64,000 nucleotides of DNA from Allochromatium palmeri (GTDB lineage: Bacteria; Pseudomonadota; Gammaproteobacteria; Chromatiales; Chromatiaceae): contig NZ_WNKT01000006.1 of the NCBI RefSeq assembly GCF_009720725.1, positions 78,749 through 142,748 on the forward strand. Reading direction: 5' to 3'. A model generated the notes under the pieces. The model was given only the letters and a program-made list of their open reading frames with translations, did no database searches and had not been told where the DNA came from. Of the stretch, positions 1 to 8,783 are shown one piece after another (the stretch's first letter is position 1; each line of letters begins with the position of its first letter). A program made the translations under genes and the position numbers.

Positions 1-2
1 AG

Positions 3-866
3 CTCGACAAGGGCCTGATCGAGCGTATGGCCGATCCGCTCAACCATCTGGTGCGCAACAGCATCGACCACGGCATCGAGGGGCCCGAGGCGCGGCTGGC
101 CGCCGGCAAGCCCGAGACCGGCGAGATCGTGCTGCGCGCCAGCCATCGCGGCGGCAGCGTGGTGGTCGAGGTCAGCGACGACGGCGCCGGACTCAATCGC
201 GAGAAGCTGCTGGCCAAGGCCGCCAAGCAGGGCATCCCCATGCCGGACAATGCGTCCGACAAGGACGTCTGGCAGCTCATCTTCCACGCCGGCTTCTCGA
301 CCGCCGAGCGCGTGACCGACATCTCGGGACGCGGCGTGGGCATGGACGTGGTGCGACGCAACATCGAGGACATGAACGGCCGGGTCGAGGTTGATTCGAG
401 CGCCGGACGCGGCACGCACATTACCATCCGGCTGCCGCTGACACTCGCCATCCTCGATGGACTCTCGGTGCGCATGGGCAGTGAGATCTTCATCCTGCCG
501 CTGACCGTCATCCAGGAGTCGATCCAGCCGTGCGCCGAGCAGTTCAAAACAGTCGTCGGCAAGGGGCGCGTGGCCCAGATCAACAACGAGTATCTGCCGC
601 TGGTCAGCCTTCACGACGCCTTCAGCAGTGGTCAGCCCGCGCCCGATCCACTCGATGGCATCCTGGTCATCGTCGAAACCAACGAGGGGCGTGCCGCCGT
701 GCTGGTCGACGAGCTGGTCGCGCAGCATCAGGTCGTCATCAAGAGCCTGGAGACCAACTATCGCAAGGTGGAAGGGGTCTCGGGCGCCACCATCATGGGT
801 GACGGGCGCGTGGCCCTGATCCTGGACGTCGATGCCCTGGTCCGGCTCAATCGCCGGACAGGCTGA
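3..866 (+). CDS. cheA: Chemotaxis histidine kinase CheA, C-terminal part (cut by window start)
   Basis: CheA autophosphorylates on its Hpt domain and passes phosphate to CheY and CheB at receptor arrays. Only the last 287 codons are here; the frame is open to the left edge, so the gene begins outside the window. The ATPase domain is clear: N box [12 protein letters not shown] near the start, G1 motif VSDDGAG, and G2 region [18 protein letters not shown] followed by [20 protein letters not shown]. The last ~130 residues are the CheW-like regulatory domain that docks CheW and the receptor. It is followed after 49 bases by cheW in the same direction, so it heads or continues a chemotaxis operon. 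Confidence 0.97.
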   Translation, partial: LDKGLIERMADPLNHLVRNSIDHGIEGPEARLAAGKPETGEIVLRASHRGGSVVVEVSDDGAGLNREKLLAKAAKQGIPMPDNASDKDVWQLIFHAGFSTAERVTDISGRGVGMDVVRRNIEDMNGRVEVDSSAGRGTHITIRLPLTLAILDGLSVRMGSEIFILPLTVIQESIQPCAEQFKTVVGKGRVAQINNEYLPLVSLHDAFSSGQPAPDPLDGILVIVETNEGRAAVLVDELVAQHQVVIKSLETNYRKVEGVSGATIMGDGRVALILDVDALVRLNRRTG

Positions 867-915
867 TCGCCGCGTCGACACTGAACACTCACAGATACAG
901 CGGGAGAGCAAGCAC

Positions 916-1419
916 ATGAACGATGAGCGTCGGGAGGGCAGCGCGGTCGCGACCGACAGCACGCGCGAATATCTGACTTTTACGCTGGGCGATGAGGAGT
1001 ATGGCATCGACATCCTCAAGGTCCAGGAGATCCGCGGCTATGATGCCGTGACCAAGATCGCCAACTCGCCCGATTTCATCAAGGGCGTGATCAATATGCG
1101 CGGCGTGATCGTGCCGATCATCGACATGCGTCTGAAGTTCCATCTCGGGCAGGTCGATTACAACGAGTTCACGGTGGTCATCATTCTCAATATCAGCGGT
1201 CGTATCGTGGGGCTGGTGGTCGATGGTGTCTCGGACGTCATCGCGCTGCACGGCAATCAGGTCCAGCCGGCCCCTGAGTTCGGTTCAGTGCTCGACACGG
1301 CCTATATCGATGGTCTGGCCACGCTCGACGAGCGCATGATCATCATGGTCGATATCGAGAAGCTCATGACCAGCCAGGAGATGGGCCTGGTCGATCAAAC
1401 GCATCTCGTGACGGCTTGA
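916..1419 (+). CDS. cheW: Chemotaxis coupling protein CheW
   Basis: A 167-residue CheW adaptor linking receptors to CheA in the cytoplasm. The body matches the family throughout: [21 protein letters not shown], the [14 protein letters not shown] core, and a C-terminal IIMVDIEKL strand. The ATG at 916 was chosen because a GGGAGA ribosome site lies about 9 bases upstream; a longer frame starting inside cheA would add residues unlike CheW. About 20 polar residues precede the domain. It lies between cheA and cheR. Confidence 0.96.
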   Translation: MNDERREGSAVATDSTREYLTFTLGDEEYGIDILKVQEIRGYDAVTKIANSPDFIKGVINMRGVIVPIIDMRLKFHLGQVDYNEFTVVIILNISGRIVGLVVDGVSDVIALHGNQVQPAPEFGSVLDTAYIDGLATLDERMIIMVDIEKLMTSQEMGLVDQTHLVTA

Positions 1420-1429
1420 GCGCGGCAAC

Positions 1430-2281
1430 ATGGCCGAGAGCGCGGCAGCGGTGATGCGCGAGCGTGAGTTTCAGTTCACGCAACATGATTTCGAACAGAT
1501 TCGACGGTTGATCTATGAGCATGCGGGGATCTCGCTCAGCCCGGCCAAGATGGACATGGTCTACAGCCGCATCGCGCGACGTTTGCGTGCCACAGGTCTG
1601 AGTACCTTCCAGGACTATCTGGAGTTCCTGGATTCCAATCCGGATGAATGGCCGCACTTCACCAACTCGCTCACGACCAATCTGACCTCGTTCTTCCGCG
1701 AATCGCATCACTTTCCGGTGCTCGCCGAGCGTGCGCTGGAAGCCAAGCGCCAGGGACGCCGTCCGATCCGGCTCTGGTCCTCGGCCTGCTCGACCGGCGA
1801 GGAACCCTATTCGATGGCCATGACCCTGATCGAGGCCTTCGATTCCTGGACGCCGCCGGTCCGGATCCTGGCGACCGACCTGGATACCAATGTCGTGCGC
1901 CATGCCGCTGATGGCATCTATCAGATGGACCGGGTCGAGAAACTGCCCGAGGCCCAGCTCAAGCGTTTTTTTCTGCGCGGCAAGGGCGCGCGCGCCGGTT
2001 TGGTACGATTGCGTCCCGAGGTGCGGGCCTTGATCGATTTCCAGCCGCTCAATCTGCTCAGCGAGCACTGGCCGATGCGTGAGCCGTTCGATGCTATTTT
2101 CTGTCGTAACGTCATGATTTATTTCGATAAACCGACGCAAGCCAAAATCCTGTCACGGTTCCATCCCTTGTTGCATCCGGACGGGCTGCTGTTCGTTGGT
2201 CATTCCGAAAGCCTGGCGCATGTCGCGACTTTATTCCGCCTGCGGGGTAAGACGGTTTATGCGCCCGTGCACACCAACTGA
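1430..2281 (+). CDS. cheR: Chemotaxis protein methyltransferase CheR
   Basis: Methylates receptor glutamates with S-adenosylmethionine. The protein is 283 residues, the usual length. The N-terminal helical CheR domain carries the characteristic NSLTTNLTSFFRESHHF stretch, and the SAM-binding motif LWSSACSTGEEPYSMAM follows at about residues 115-135. IFCRNVMIYFD near residue 225 is the usual C-terminal motif. A second ATG a few codons in (MREREFQF) could also be the start. It follows cheW by 10 bases and precedes cheD, as in many chemotaxis operons. Confidence 0.96.
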   Translation: MAESAAAVMREREFQFTQHDFEQIRRLIYEHAGISLSPAKMDMVYSRIARRLRATGLSTFQDYLEFLDSNPDEWPHFTNSLTTNLTSFFRESHHFPVLAERALEAKRQGRRPIRLWSSACSTGEEPYSMAMTLIEAFDSWTPPVRILATDLDTNVVRHAADGIYQMDRVEKLPEAQLKRFFLRGKGARAGLVRLRPEVRALIDFQPLNLLSEHWPMREPFDAIFCRNVMIYFDKPTQAKILSRFHPLLHPDGLLFVGHSESLAHVATLFRLRGKTVYAPVHTN

Positions 2282-2293
2282 GATGTCATCGCT

Positions 2294-2905
2294 ATGCAGC
2301 ATGGATTCGAAGAAGTCTTAGCGCCCAATCTCTATTACGACCGCCACTTCGAGATGGATGCGGTCAAGATCCTGCCAGGCGAGTACTATGTCTCGACTCG
2401 TGAGATCCTGATGGTCACGGTGCTTGGCTCCTGTGTCGGCGCCTGTGTGCGCGACCGCATCAAGGGCATCGGCGGCATCAACCATTTTATGCTGCCGGAC
2501 GACAAGCGCGAGGAAAGCGAGCGCTTCAGCCGCTCGATGCGCTATGGCGACTATGCCATGGAAATCCTCATCAACCAGTTGATCAAGCTCGGCGCGCGGC
2601 GCGCCAACCTGGAGGCCAAGGTCTTCGGCGCCGGCAATGTGCTGCCCGGCTTCAAGAATCATGTCGTGGGCGAGCGCAACGCCCAGTTCGTGATCGATTA
2701 TCTGACCACCGAGGGTATTCCGGTGGTCGCCAAGGATCTGCTGGGCAACTACCCGCGCAAGGTCTATTTCTTCCCGACCAGTGGTCGGGTGCTGGTCAAG
2801 AAGCTACGTAGCATGCACAACGACACCATCATCGAGCGCGAACTCAGTTACAGTGAGACATTGCGTCGGGCGAAGGTCGAGGGCGAGGTGGAGCTGTTTT
2901 CATGA
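2294..2905 (+). CDS. cheD: Chemoreceptor glutamine deamidase CheD
   Basis: Deamidates receptor glutamines to glutamates, and in some species also serves as a CheC partner. The 203-residue protein shows the catalytic Cys in [13 protein letters not shown] and the catalytic His in GGINHFMLP; the [12 protein letters not shown] segment is also typical. Its stop overlaps the start of the next gene by four bases (ATGA), so translation is probably coupled to the receptor that follows. An unrelated tail of about 30 residues ([24 protein letters not shown]) extends past the core. Confidence 0.95.
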   Translation: MQHGFEEVLAPNLYYDRHFEMDAVKILPGEYYVSTREILMVTVLGSCVGACVRDRIKGIGGINHFMLPDDKREESERFSRSMRYGDYAMEILINQLIKLGARRANLEAKVFGAGNVLPGFKNHVVGERNAQFVIDYLTTEGIPVVAKDLLGNYPRKVYFFPTSGRVLVKKLRSMHNDTIIERELSYSETLRRAKVEGEVELFS

Positions 2906-4122
2906 AGCTGGCATGGATCCAAGTCGAGGCGATGCGTGAATTTCTGCCAGGGCACTGGCCACCGCTGCTGTTGAGTCTGGTGCCGCTGGGGCTGTCACTG
3001 TGGCCGGGGCTGGTGCCCGGCTGGCTCGGGGTGCTGCTGGTGGGGTTGATCTGGCCGCTCTGGCTCGTGTTCAGGCCAAGGCAAGCGGCGAGCCGTGATT
3101 TCAGGGCGCCTGATAGTGCTCCAACCTTTGAGTATGAACACGACTTCCTGGATCTGGTGGTCGAGACCGACCGCCTGTTCGGACCCTTGATGATGGAGTT
3201 GAAGGAGCTGGTGCAACAGGCGCGGGATCTGGTCGGCCATGCGGCTAGCGACCTGCATGCCAGTTTCAACGGACTCTCGGGTGAGTCCAAGGCCCAGCAA
3301 CAGCTCGTCATGCGCCTGATCTCCAATGGCGAGGATCGCTCGAACCCGTCTCAAAACAAGCTGATCGACATCAATGATTTCCTCGCTGCCAACAGCCGCT
3401 TGCTGGGGCAGAACGTCGAGCGTCTGATCGACATGGGCAAGCACAGCGTCAAGGTGGCGCACCAGATCGATGATCTCTCCTCGCATATGAGCCGCATCTT
3501 CGATCAGCTCGATGGCTCCAAGCGTATTGCGCGCCAGACCAATCTGCTGGCGCTCAACGCCGCCATCGAAGCGGCGCGCGCCGGCGAGGCGGGGCGCGGT
3601 TTCGCCGTGGTGGCCCAGGAAGTACGCAAGCTCTCGCAGGATGCCACCGATTTCAACGATCAGATTCGCCAGCAGGTCGAGCAGGCACAGTCGGTCTTCG
3701 CCGAGACGCGCGAAATCGTCGGACGCATGGCCTCACAGGACATGAATGCCTCCATCAGTGCCAAGGGTTCGATGGATGAAATGATCTATCAGGTCCAGGC
3801 GCTCAATGCGCAGATGTCGGCGGGACTCAGTGAGCTGAATCTGATCGTCGACCGGCTGCAGAGCAATGTCGGTTCGGCGATCCGGCTGTTGCAGTTCGAG
3901 GACATCGCCCGGCAGGTGTTGGAGCGCGCGGAGATTCGGATCACGCTCATGGAGCGTTTCGTGGCCGAACTGCGCCTGATCCCGCTTGAACAGACGCGCT
4001 CGTCCGACGACATGATCCAGGCCAGGGCGCGACTGGAGGCGCTGCAAGCGGATCTGGTCGCCACGTCGCACCGCGCGGTCAGCCAGAAGTCGATGGACGA
4101 AGGCGATATCGAGCTGTTCTAA
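2902..4122 (+). CDS. Short membrane-anchored methyl-accepting chemotaxis-type protein
   Basis: A 406-residue receptor-like protein. Two adjacent hydrophobic stretches (about residues 19-38 and 40-57) form a membrane hairpin with almost no periplasmic loop, so no extracellular sensor is visible. The rest is cytoplasmic and includes the receptor signalling tip ([20 protein letters not shown], then [13 protein letters not shown]). The signalling domain is shorter than in classical receptors, and the region after the tip diverges. The start overlaps cheD and cheB follows after 15 bases. The sequence supports a membrane-tethered partner of the CheA/CheW array; sensing of an internal or membrane signal is inference. 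Confidence 0.88.
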   Translation: MKLAWIQVEAMREFLPGHWPPLLLSLVPLGLSLWPGLVPGWLGVLLVGLIWPLWLVFRPRQAASRDFRAPDSAPTFEYEHDFLDLVVETDRLFGPLMMELKELVQQARDLVGHAASDLHASFNGLSGESKAQQQLVMRLISNGEDRSNPSQNKLIDINDFLAANSRLLGQNVERLIDMGKHSVKVAHQIDDLSSHMSRIFDQLDGSKRIARQTNLLALNAAIEAARAGEAGRGFAVVAQEVRKLSQDATDFNDQIRQQVEQAQSVFAETREIVGRMASQDMNASISAKGSMDEMIYQVQALNAQMSAGLSELNLIVDRLQSNVGSAIRLLQFEDIARQVLERAEIRITLMERFVAELRLIPLEQTRSSDDMIQARARLEALQADLVATSHRAVSQKSMDEGDIELF

Positions 4123-4137
4123 AGGAAGGCCAAGACC

Positions 4138-5199
4138 ATGATTCGTGTGCTGATCGTCGACGACTCGGCTCTAATGCGCAAGCTGCTGACCGAAATCCTG
4201 GAAGAGGCTCCCGGAATCGAAGTGGTGGGAACCGCTCAGGATCCCTATGTGGCACGCGAGCGCATCAAGGCGCTCGATCCGGACGTGCTCACGCTCGACG
4301 TCGAGATGCCGCGCATGGATGGCCTGACCTTTCTGCGCAACCTCATGCGGCTGCGCCCGATGCCTGTGGTCATGGTCTCCTCGCTCACCGAGCGCGGAGC
4401 CGAGGTGACGCTCCATGCGCTCGAACTGGGCGCGGTGGATTTTGTCCGCAAGCCTGACGGCCCGATTGCCGCCGGTCTGCGCGAGTATGCCGATGAACTG
4501 ATCGAAAAGATCCGGCTGGCCGCGACCATCAAGGTCAAGCCCTTGCGGACGGCGCCAGCCGCTGCGCCCGAGGCACGCGATCAACTCGCCGTGCGCGCTA
4601 TTTCATCATTTCGCACCACCGACCGGGTGCTGGCCATCGGCGCCTCGACCGGCGGCACCGAGGCGATCAAGGAGGTGCTGATGCGTCTGCCGCCCGATAC
4701 GCCGGGCGTGGTCATCGCACAGCACATACCCGCGGGCTTCAGCGCCGCCTTTGCCGAGCGCATGAACCGTCAGACCGGACTGGTCGTCAAGGAAGCGGCC
4801 GATGGCGATCGCATTATGCTGGGGCATGCGTATATCGCGCCTGGGGATTACCATCTGCAACTCGCGCGCGATGGGGCGCGCTATGTCTGTCGGCTTGACC
4901 GGGGTGAGCCGGTCAACCGCCATCGTCCCAGTGTCGATGTGCTCTTTCGTTCGGTCGCCCAGGCCGCCGGAACCAATAGCGCGGCGGCCTTGCTGACCGG
5001 CATGGGCGCCGATGGGGCTCAGGGTCTCAAGGAATTGCATGATCTCGGGGTGCATACCATCGCCCAGAACGAGGCCACCAGCGTGGTTTGGGGGATGCCG
5101 GGTGAGGCCGTCAAACGCGGTGGCGCCGTCGAGGTGCTGCCCCTGCAAAACATTGCCGAAGCCCTGCTCAAGGGGCTGTCGGTCAAGCGTAAACATTGA
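4138..5199 (+). CDS. cheB: Chemotaxis response regulator protein-glutamate methylesterase CheB
   Basis: Removes receptor methyl groups after phosphorylation by CheA. The 353-residue protein has an N-terminal receiver domain (LIVDDSALMRK, phospho-acceptor D54 in LDVEMPRMDG) joined through a linker to the methylesterase domain. The catalytic triad is visible: Ser in AIGASTGGTEA, His in IAQHIPAGF, Asp in LLTGMGADGAQG. A strong AAGGAAG ribosome site precedes the ATG. With CheR and CheD it completes the adaptation set in this operon. Confidence 0.97.
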   Translation: MIRVLIVDDSALMRKLLTEILEEAPGIEVVGTAQDPYVARERIKALDPDVLTLDVEMPRMDGLTFLRNLMRLRPMPVVMVSSLTERGAEVTLHALELGAVDFVRKPDGPIAAGLREYADELIEKIRLAATIKVKPLRTAPAAAPEARDQLAVRAISSFRTTDRVLAIGASTGGTEAIKEVLMRLPPDTPGVVIAQHIPAGFSAAFAERMNRQTGLVVKEAADGDRIMLGHAYIAPGDYHLQLARDGARYVCRLDRGEPVNRHRPSVDVLFRSVAQAAGTNSAAALLTGMGADGAQGLKELHDLGVHTIAQNEATSVVWGMPGEAVKRGGAVEVLPLQNIAEALLKGLSVKRKH

Positions 5200-5225
5200 A
5201 CGATTCCAAGACCGGGAGTTGATGA

Positions 5226-5531
5226 ATGAGTGTCACATCGCGTATCGACCGAGAGAAGGGTTTAGTCACCATCTCCATCGACGGGCGTTTCGATTTTGCG
5301 CAGCACAAGGACTTCAGAAATGCCTATCAGAATATCGCCCCAGGATCCATGAAGTTCGTCGTGGATCTCTCCAGAGCCTCCTATCTCGACAGCTCGGCAC
5401 TGGGGATGCTGCTGTTGCTACGCGAGCATCTGGGCGGCGATCCTGGCAGCGTGCGCATCACCGGCAGTAGCGAGGATGTGCGGCGGGTGCTCAAGATCGC
5501 CAACTTTGACAAGCTCTTTCAACTCGATTGA
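5226..5531 (+). CDS. STAS-domain anti-sigma factor antagonist-like protein
   Basis: A 101-residue single STAS domain, the fold of SpoIIAA/RsbV-type anti-anti-sigma factors. The conserved phosphorylatable serine lies in the DLSRASYLDSSALGMLLLL motif (DSSALG). Such proteins switch partner binding according to phosphorylation by an HPK-type kinase. It follows cheB by 26 bases with a GGGAG ribosome site, so it is probably the last gene of the chemotaxis operon. The partner kinase or phosphatase is not in the window; a role in chemotaxis output is inferred from position only. Confidence 0.9.
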   Translation: MSVTSRIDREKGLVTISIDGRFDFAQHKDFRNAYQNIAPGSMKFVVDLSRASYLDSSALGMLLLLREHLGGDPGSVRITGSSEDVRRVLKIANFDKLFQLD

Positions 5532-5546
5532 AGGCCGTGTCGGTTT

Positions 5547-5966
5547 TTATTGAACGATGAAATCGGTGAAGTAGATCGCGCCGATCGCCGGTCGGCCCGT
5601 TTGCTCCATCATGGTCTTGCGCAGGCTGTCGAGCAGTTCGATCCTGAGCTGATCGCGCGCCTCAGTGGTCATGATCTCCTGGCCGTCGCGTCCGCCGAGC
5701 AGGCTGATCATGCGATCACGCAGACGTGGCATGTGCTGGGTGATCAGGTCGGCGTCGGACTGCGTCTCGATGTAGAACTGCAAACTCAACTTCAGGTAAC
5801 TGCGCGGTTTGGCGAGATTGACGATCAGCGGCGGCTCCAGCGCCATATAGCCTGGATAGGGCGCCACGGCGGCGTCCTCGCTCGCATGGGCGGTTTGGCT
5901 GATCATCGGCGTCAGTCCAATGAACAGCGCGAGTAGAACGGCCGTCGTCCGGGTTAAAACGTTCAT
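5547..5966 (-). CDS. FliL-like exported protein
   Basis: A 139-residue protein with FliL homology: the EPPLIVNLAKPRSYLKLSLQFY strand segment and a C-terminal FTDFIVQ match flagellar basal-body protein FliL. Here the N-terminus (MNVLTRTTAVLLALFIGL...QTAHAS) looks more like a cleavable signal peptide than FliL's usual cytoplasmic tail plus anchor. The start at 5966 was chosen over a longer frame because the signal peptide begins there and AGAGGG lies just upstream. It converges with the chemotaxis operon, 15 bases from the STAS gene. A role at the flagellar stator is inferred from family; it could be a periplasmic FliL paralogue. Confidence 0.82.
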   Translation of the reverse strand: MNVLTRTTAVLLALFIGLTPMISQTAHASEDAAVAPYPGYMALEPPLIVNLAKPRSYLKLSLQFYIETQSDADLITQHMPRLRDRMISLLGGRDGQEIMTTEARDQLRIELLDSLRKTMMEQTGRPAIGAIYFTDFIVQ

Positions 5967-6070
5967 TCTAAAAGACCCTCTGGGGCTATCGGTGTGTGTC
6001 GAGCTGGGCGACCACCATTGACCGTCTTCATGGGCGCCGCTCAGGCATGCGTTGTCTGGAAAAGAACGAA

Positions 6071-6388
6071 ATGATGACACAGATCAGCCGTTCTCAGGGC
6101 GAATCTTCGCCGCGAAAGCCTGATGTCCCGACGGCAATGCGCGATCTGATCCAGACCCTGCGCGCGACCCTGCCGTTCGGAGTGCCCGAGGCCCAGATCT
6201 GTTCAGGCAACTGCCAGGGCTGCTCGCGCACGCTGCTCGACTTTCTGGAGAGCGAACTCGATGACTGGGAGCGACGGCTAGCGGCCGGCGAGCGCCTTGG
6301 CTTGAGCGAGTTCTCGCGGTTGATCCAGACCAGCCACAAAGTCAGGCGTGTCCTGATCCGTAATGGACTGCTCGCGGCTGGCGACTGA
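6071..6388 (+). CDS. Conserved hypothetical protein with CxxxCxxC motif
   Basis: A 105-residue protein of unknown function, starting at the first of two adjacent ATG codons with GGAAAAG upstream. Three cysteines at about 44, 48 and 51 (CSGNCQGC) form a CxxxCxxC pattern, which could bind metal or an iron-sulfur cluster; the protein is far too short for a [10 protein letters not shown] enzyme. The C-terminal half is helical and basic/acidic (LDFLESELDDWERRL, then SHKVRRVLIRNGLL). It is divergent from the fliL-like gene and converges on the Hpt gene with only 9 bases between stops, so a link to motility or signalling is possible but unproven. Confidence 0.75.
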   Translation: MMTQISRSQGESSPRKPDVPTAMRDLIQTLRATLPFGVPEAQICSGNCQGCSRTLLDFLESELDDWERRLAAGERLGLSEFSRLIQTSHKVRRVLIRNGLLAAGD

Positions 6389-6397
6389 CCCCGAGCG

Positions 6398-6775
6398 CTA
6401 TTCAGCGTCGCGCGCCGTCATCGCCTCCTGGAGTCGGCGCGCCTGCAACTCGACACGCAAAAAACAGTCCTCGCAGCGCAGGCCGTCACCGAGGCGCGCG
6501 GCACGCTCCAGCGCCTCGATGGCCGCGTCCAGGGCCGGCACGCCGCAATAGCGCGTAGCGCCACGCACCTGATGGGCATATTCGGCCAGTCCCGGCCAAT
6601 CGGATTCAGCCAGGGCGGCGCGTAACGCTGCGATCTCATCCGGCAGTCCATCCAGCAGTGCCTGCATCAGCTCGGCGGCCAGCGCGGCGTCGCCGCCAAC
6701 AAGATAAAGCGCCGAGTCCGTATCGTGAACGCTGCTGCTGTCCATCCCATACACTGGATCGATCATCTCGGTCAT
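6398..6775 (-). CDS. Hpt (histidine phosphotransfer) domain protein
   Basis: A 125-residue single Hpt module that would relay phosphate between hybrid kinases and response regulators. The helical bundle is recognisable (ELMQALLDGLPDEIAALRAAL) and the phospho-accepting His is H68 in AEYAHQVRGATRYCG, in the position of the usual H-x-x-K/R-G. No kinase or receiver domain is fused. Its partner is not evident; the nearest signalling genes are the chemotaxis set about 1.2 kb away. No gene lies in the 276 bases between it and cysM. Confidence 0.88.
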   Translation of the reverse strand: MTEMIDPVYGMDSSSVHDTDSALYLVGGDAALAAELMQALLDGLPDEIAALRAALAESDWPGLAEYAHQVRGATRYCGVPALDAAIEALERAARLGDGLRCEDCFLRVELQARRLQEAMTARDAE

Positions 6776-7051
6776 GATTCGCCTCCCGTGAGCTGTTTTG
6801 GTCTGACGAAGACTCTAACCAAAACACGGTTCGCTGGTCCAGTTCGAAGCGCCCGATAATCCGTCCGGTCGGACGCACGCGTTCAGTGCAAGCAGGCTGG
6901 ATCGCGGTTTGTCTTCGAGGACGCACGCGGTTTAGAGTGTGGCGTCATCGGCTCATGTCGGCGGTACGGTACCCTGGCTCGATGCTCCCGCACACAGGCA
7001 CCGGCGCATGATATGCGCTTGCGATCTCACGAATCCGTTTCGAGAACCTCC

Positions 7052-7948
7052 ATGTCCCAGTCCTATCCAACCATCGAAGACTATGTCGGCCAGACCCCGC
7101 TCGTCCGGCTCCAGCGCCTGCCCGGCACCACCGACAACCTGGTGCTGGCCAAGCTCGAAGGCAACAACCCGGCCGGCTCAGTGAAGGATCGCCCGGCGCT
7201 CAACATGATCCGGCGTGCCGAAGCGCGCGGCACCATCCGTCCCGGCGACACCCTGATCGAGGCCACCAGCGGCAACACCGGCATCGCGCTCGCCATGGCG
7301 GCGGCCATCAAGGGCTATCGGATGCGGCTCATCATGCCCGAGCACATGAGCGAGGAACGCCGTGGTGTCATGCGTGCCTTTGGCGCCGAGATCGTGCTCA
7401 CGCCGCGGGAAGGCAGCATGGAGGCGGCCATCGATCTGGCCATTGCCATGGAGGCGCGCGGGGAGGGCATTCGGCTCGACCAGTTTTCCAACCCGGACAA
7501 TCCGGCGGCGCACTACGAGACCACCGGCCCTGAGATCTGGCGCGATACTCAAGGGCGCGTGACCCACTTCGTCAGCGCCATGGGCACCACGGGCACCATC
7601 ATGGGCACGGGGCGTTATCTCAAGGAGCAGAATCCAGGGGTCCAGATCATCGGCGTGCAGCCGGACGAGGGTTCCAGCATTCCAGGCATCCGCCGCTGGC
7701 CCGAAGCCTATCTGCCGAAGATCTACCAGCCATCGGGCGTCGACCGGATCATCGACATCTCGCAGGCCGTGGCTGAGCAGACGGCGCGCGATCTGGCCGC
7801 GCGCGAGGGAATCTTTGGCGGCGTCTCCTCAGGTGGAGCGATTGCGGCGGCGCTCAGGCTCTCGCAAGAGGTCAGCGGGGCCGTGATCGTGGCTATCGTT
7901 TGCGACCGCGGCGACCGCTATCTCTCGACCGGGGTGTTTCCGGCCTGA
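7052..7948 (+). CDS. cysM: Cysteine synthase B (O-acetylserine sulfhydrylase CysM)
   Basis: Makes cysteine (or S-sulfocysteine) from O-acetylserine and sulfide (or thiosulfate) using pyridoxal phosphate. The 298-residue length and the CysM-type N-terminus (TIEDYVGQTPLVRLQRLPG) favour CysM over CysK. The PLP lysine is K45 in AGSVKDRPALNMI; the phosphate loop EATSGNTGIALA and the late GIFGGVSSGGA loop are present. The ATG at 7052 was chosen because the family N-terminus begins there. In a sulfur oxidiser the thiosulfate-using isoform would be sensible; that is inference. tatD follows after 25 bases. Confidence 0.94.
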   Translation: MSQSYPTIEDYVGQTPLVRLQRLPGTTDNLVLAKLEGNNPAGSVKDRPALNMIRRAEARGTIRPGDTLIEATSGNTGIALAMAAAIKGYRMRLIMPEHMSEERRGVMRAFGAEIVLTPREGSMEAAIDLAIAMEARGEGIRLDQFSNPDNPAAHYETTGPEIWRDTQGRVTHFVSAMGTTGTIMGTGRYLKEQNPGVQIIGVQPDEGSSIPGIRRWPEAYLPKIYQPSGVDRIIDISQAVAEQTARDLAAREGIFGGVSSGGAIAAALRLSQEVSGAVIVAIVCDRGDRYLSTGVFPA

Positions 7949-7973
7949 TCGACTTCTGATGCGGATTCAAGAC

Positions 7974-8783
7974 ATGAGCATGCTGATCGATTCACACTGC
8001 CACCTCGACCGGGTGGATCTCAAGACCCATGACAATGACTTCGGCGTTCTGATGCGCGCCTGCAACGAGGCTGGCGTCGCGCGGATGCTCTGTGTCGGCA
8101 TCGACCTTGACGCCTATCCGGCGATGCGCCGTCTGGTCGATCCCTATCCCGAGGTCGATGTCTCGGTCGGCGTTCATCCCAATGAGAGCGGAGGCGAGGA
8201 GCCGAGCGTCGAGCGCCTGCTGGAGCTGGCGGCTGATCCGCGCGTGGTGGCCATCGGCGAGACTGGACTCGACTACTATCGGCTTGAAGACGGTGATTCG
8301 GCTGGACAGCACGCCCGCTTTCGCACCCACATCGCCGCCGCGCGCGCTTGTGGCAAGCCGCTGATCATCCACACGCGCCAGGCGCGCGCCGACACTATCC
8401 GTCTGCTCCGCGAAGAGGGCGCTGAGGCGGTCGGCGGGGTACTGCACTGTTTCACTGAGGACTGGGAGATGGCGCGTGCGGGGCTGGATCTCGGGTTCTC
8501 TGTGTCGTTCTCGGGCATCATCACTTTCAAGAGCGCCGAGTCACTGCGCGAGGTGGTGCGTCAGGTGCCGCTCGACCGGCTGTTGATCGAAACCGACTCG
8601 CCCTATCTGGCGCCCGTGCCCTATCGCGGCAAGCCTAACGCGCCGACCTATCTGAAGCACGTCGCGGCGTGCATCGCCGAGTTGCGTGGTCTGGACGTCG
8701 AGCGCCTGGCCGAAGTGACGGCTGACAATTACCGGCGCTTGTTTGGCCGCGAACAGTCAGGCATCGGGTTCACGGCGGCGTAG
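7974..8783 (+). CDS. TatD family metal-dependent hydrolase/DNase
   Basis: A 269-residue TIM-barrel metallohydrolase of the TatD/YcfH family, proposed to act as a 3'-5' DNase. Metal-binding motifs are in place: LIDSHCHLD at the N-terminus, SVGVHPNES, AIGETGLDYYR, then PLIIHTRQA and the late LIETDSPYLAP. The start could be 7974, 7980 or, less likely, 7959. It probably forms a transcription unit with cysM. Its 3' end overlaps the convergently transcribed cobF by 27 bases. Confidence 0.92.
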   Translation: MSMLIDSHCHLDRVDLKTHDNDFGVLMRACNEAGVARMLCVGIDLDAYPAMRRLVDPYPEVDVSVGVHPNESGGEEPSVERLLELAADPRVVAIGETGLDYYRLEDGDSAGQHARFRTHIAAARACGKPLIIHTRQARADTIRLLREEGAEAVGGVLHCFTEDWEMARAGLDLGFSVSFSGIITFKSAESLREVVRQVPLDRLLIETDSPYLAPVPYRGKPNAPTYLKHVAACIAELRGLDVERLAEVTADNYRRLFGREQSGIGFTAA

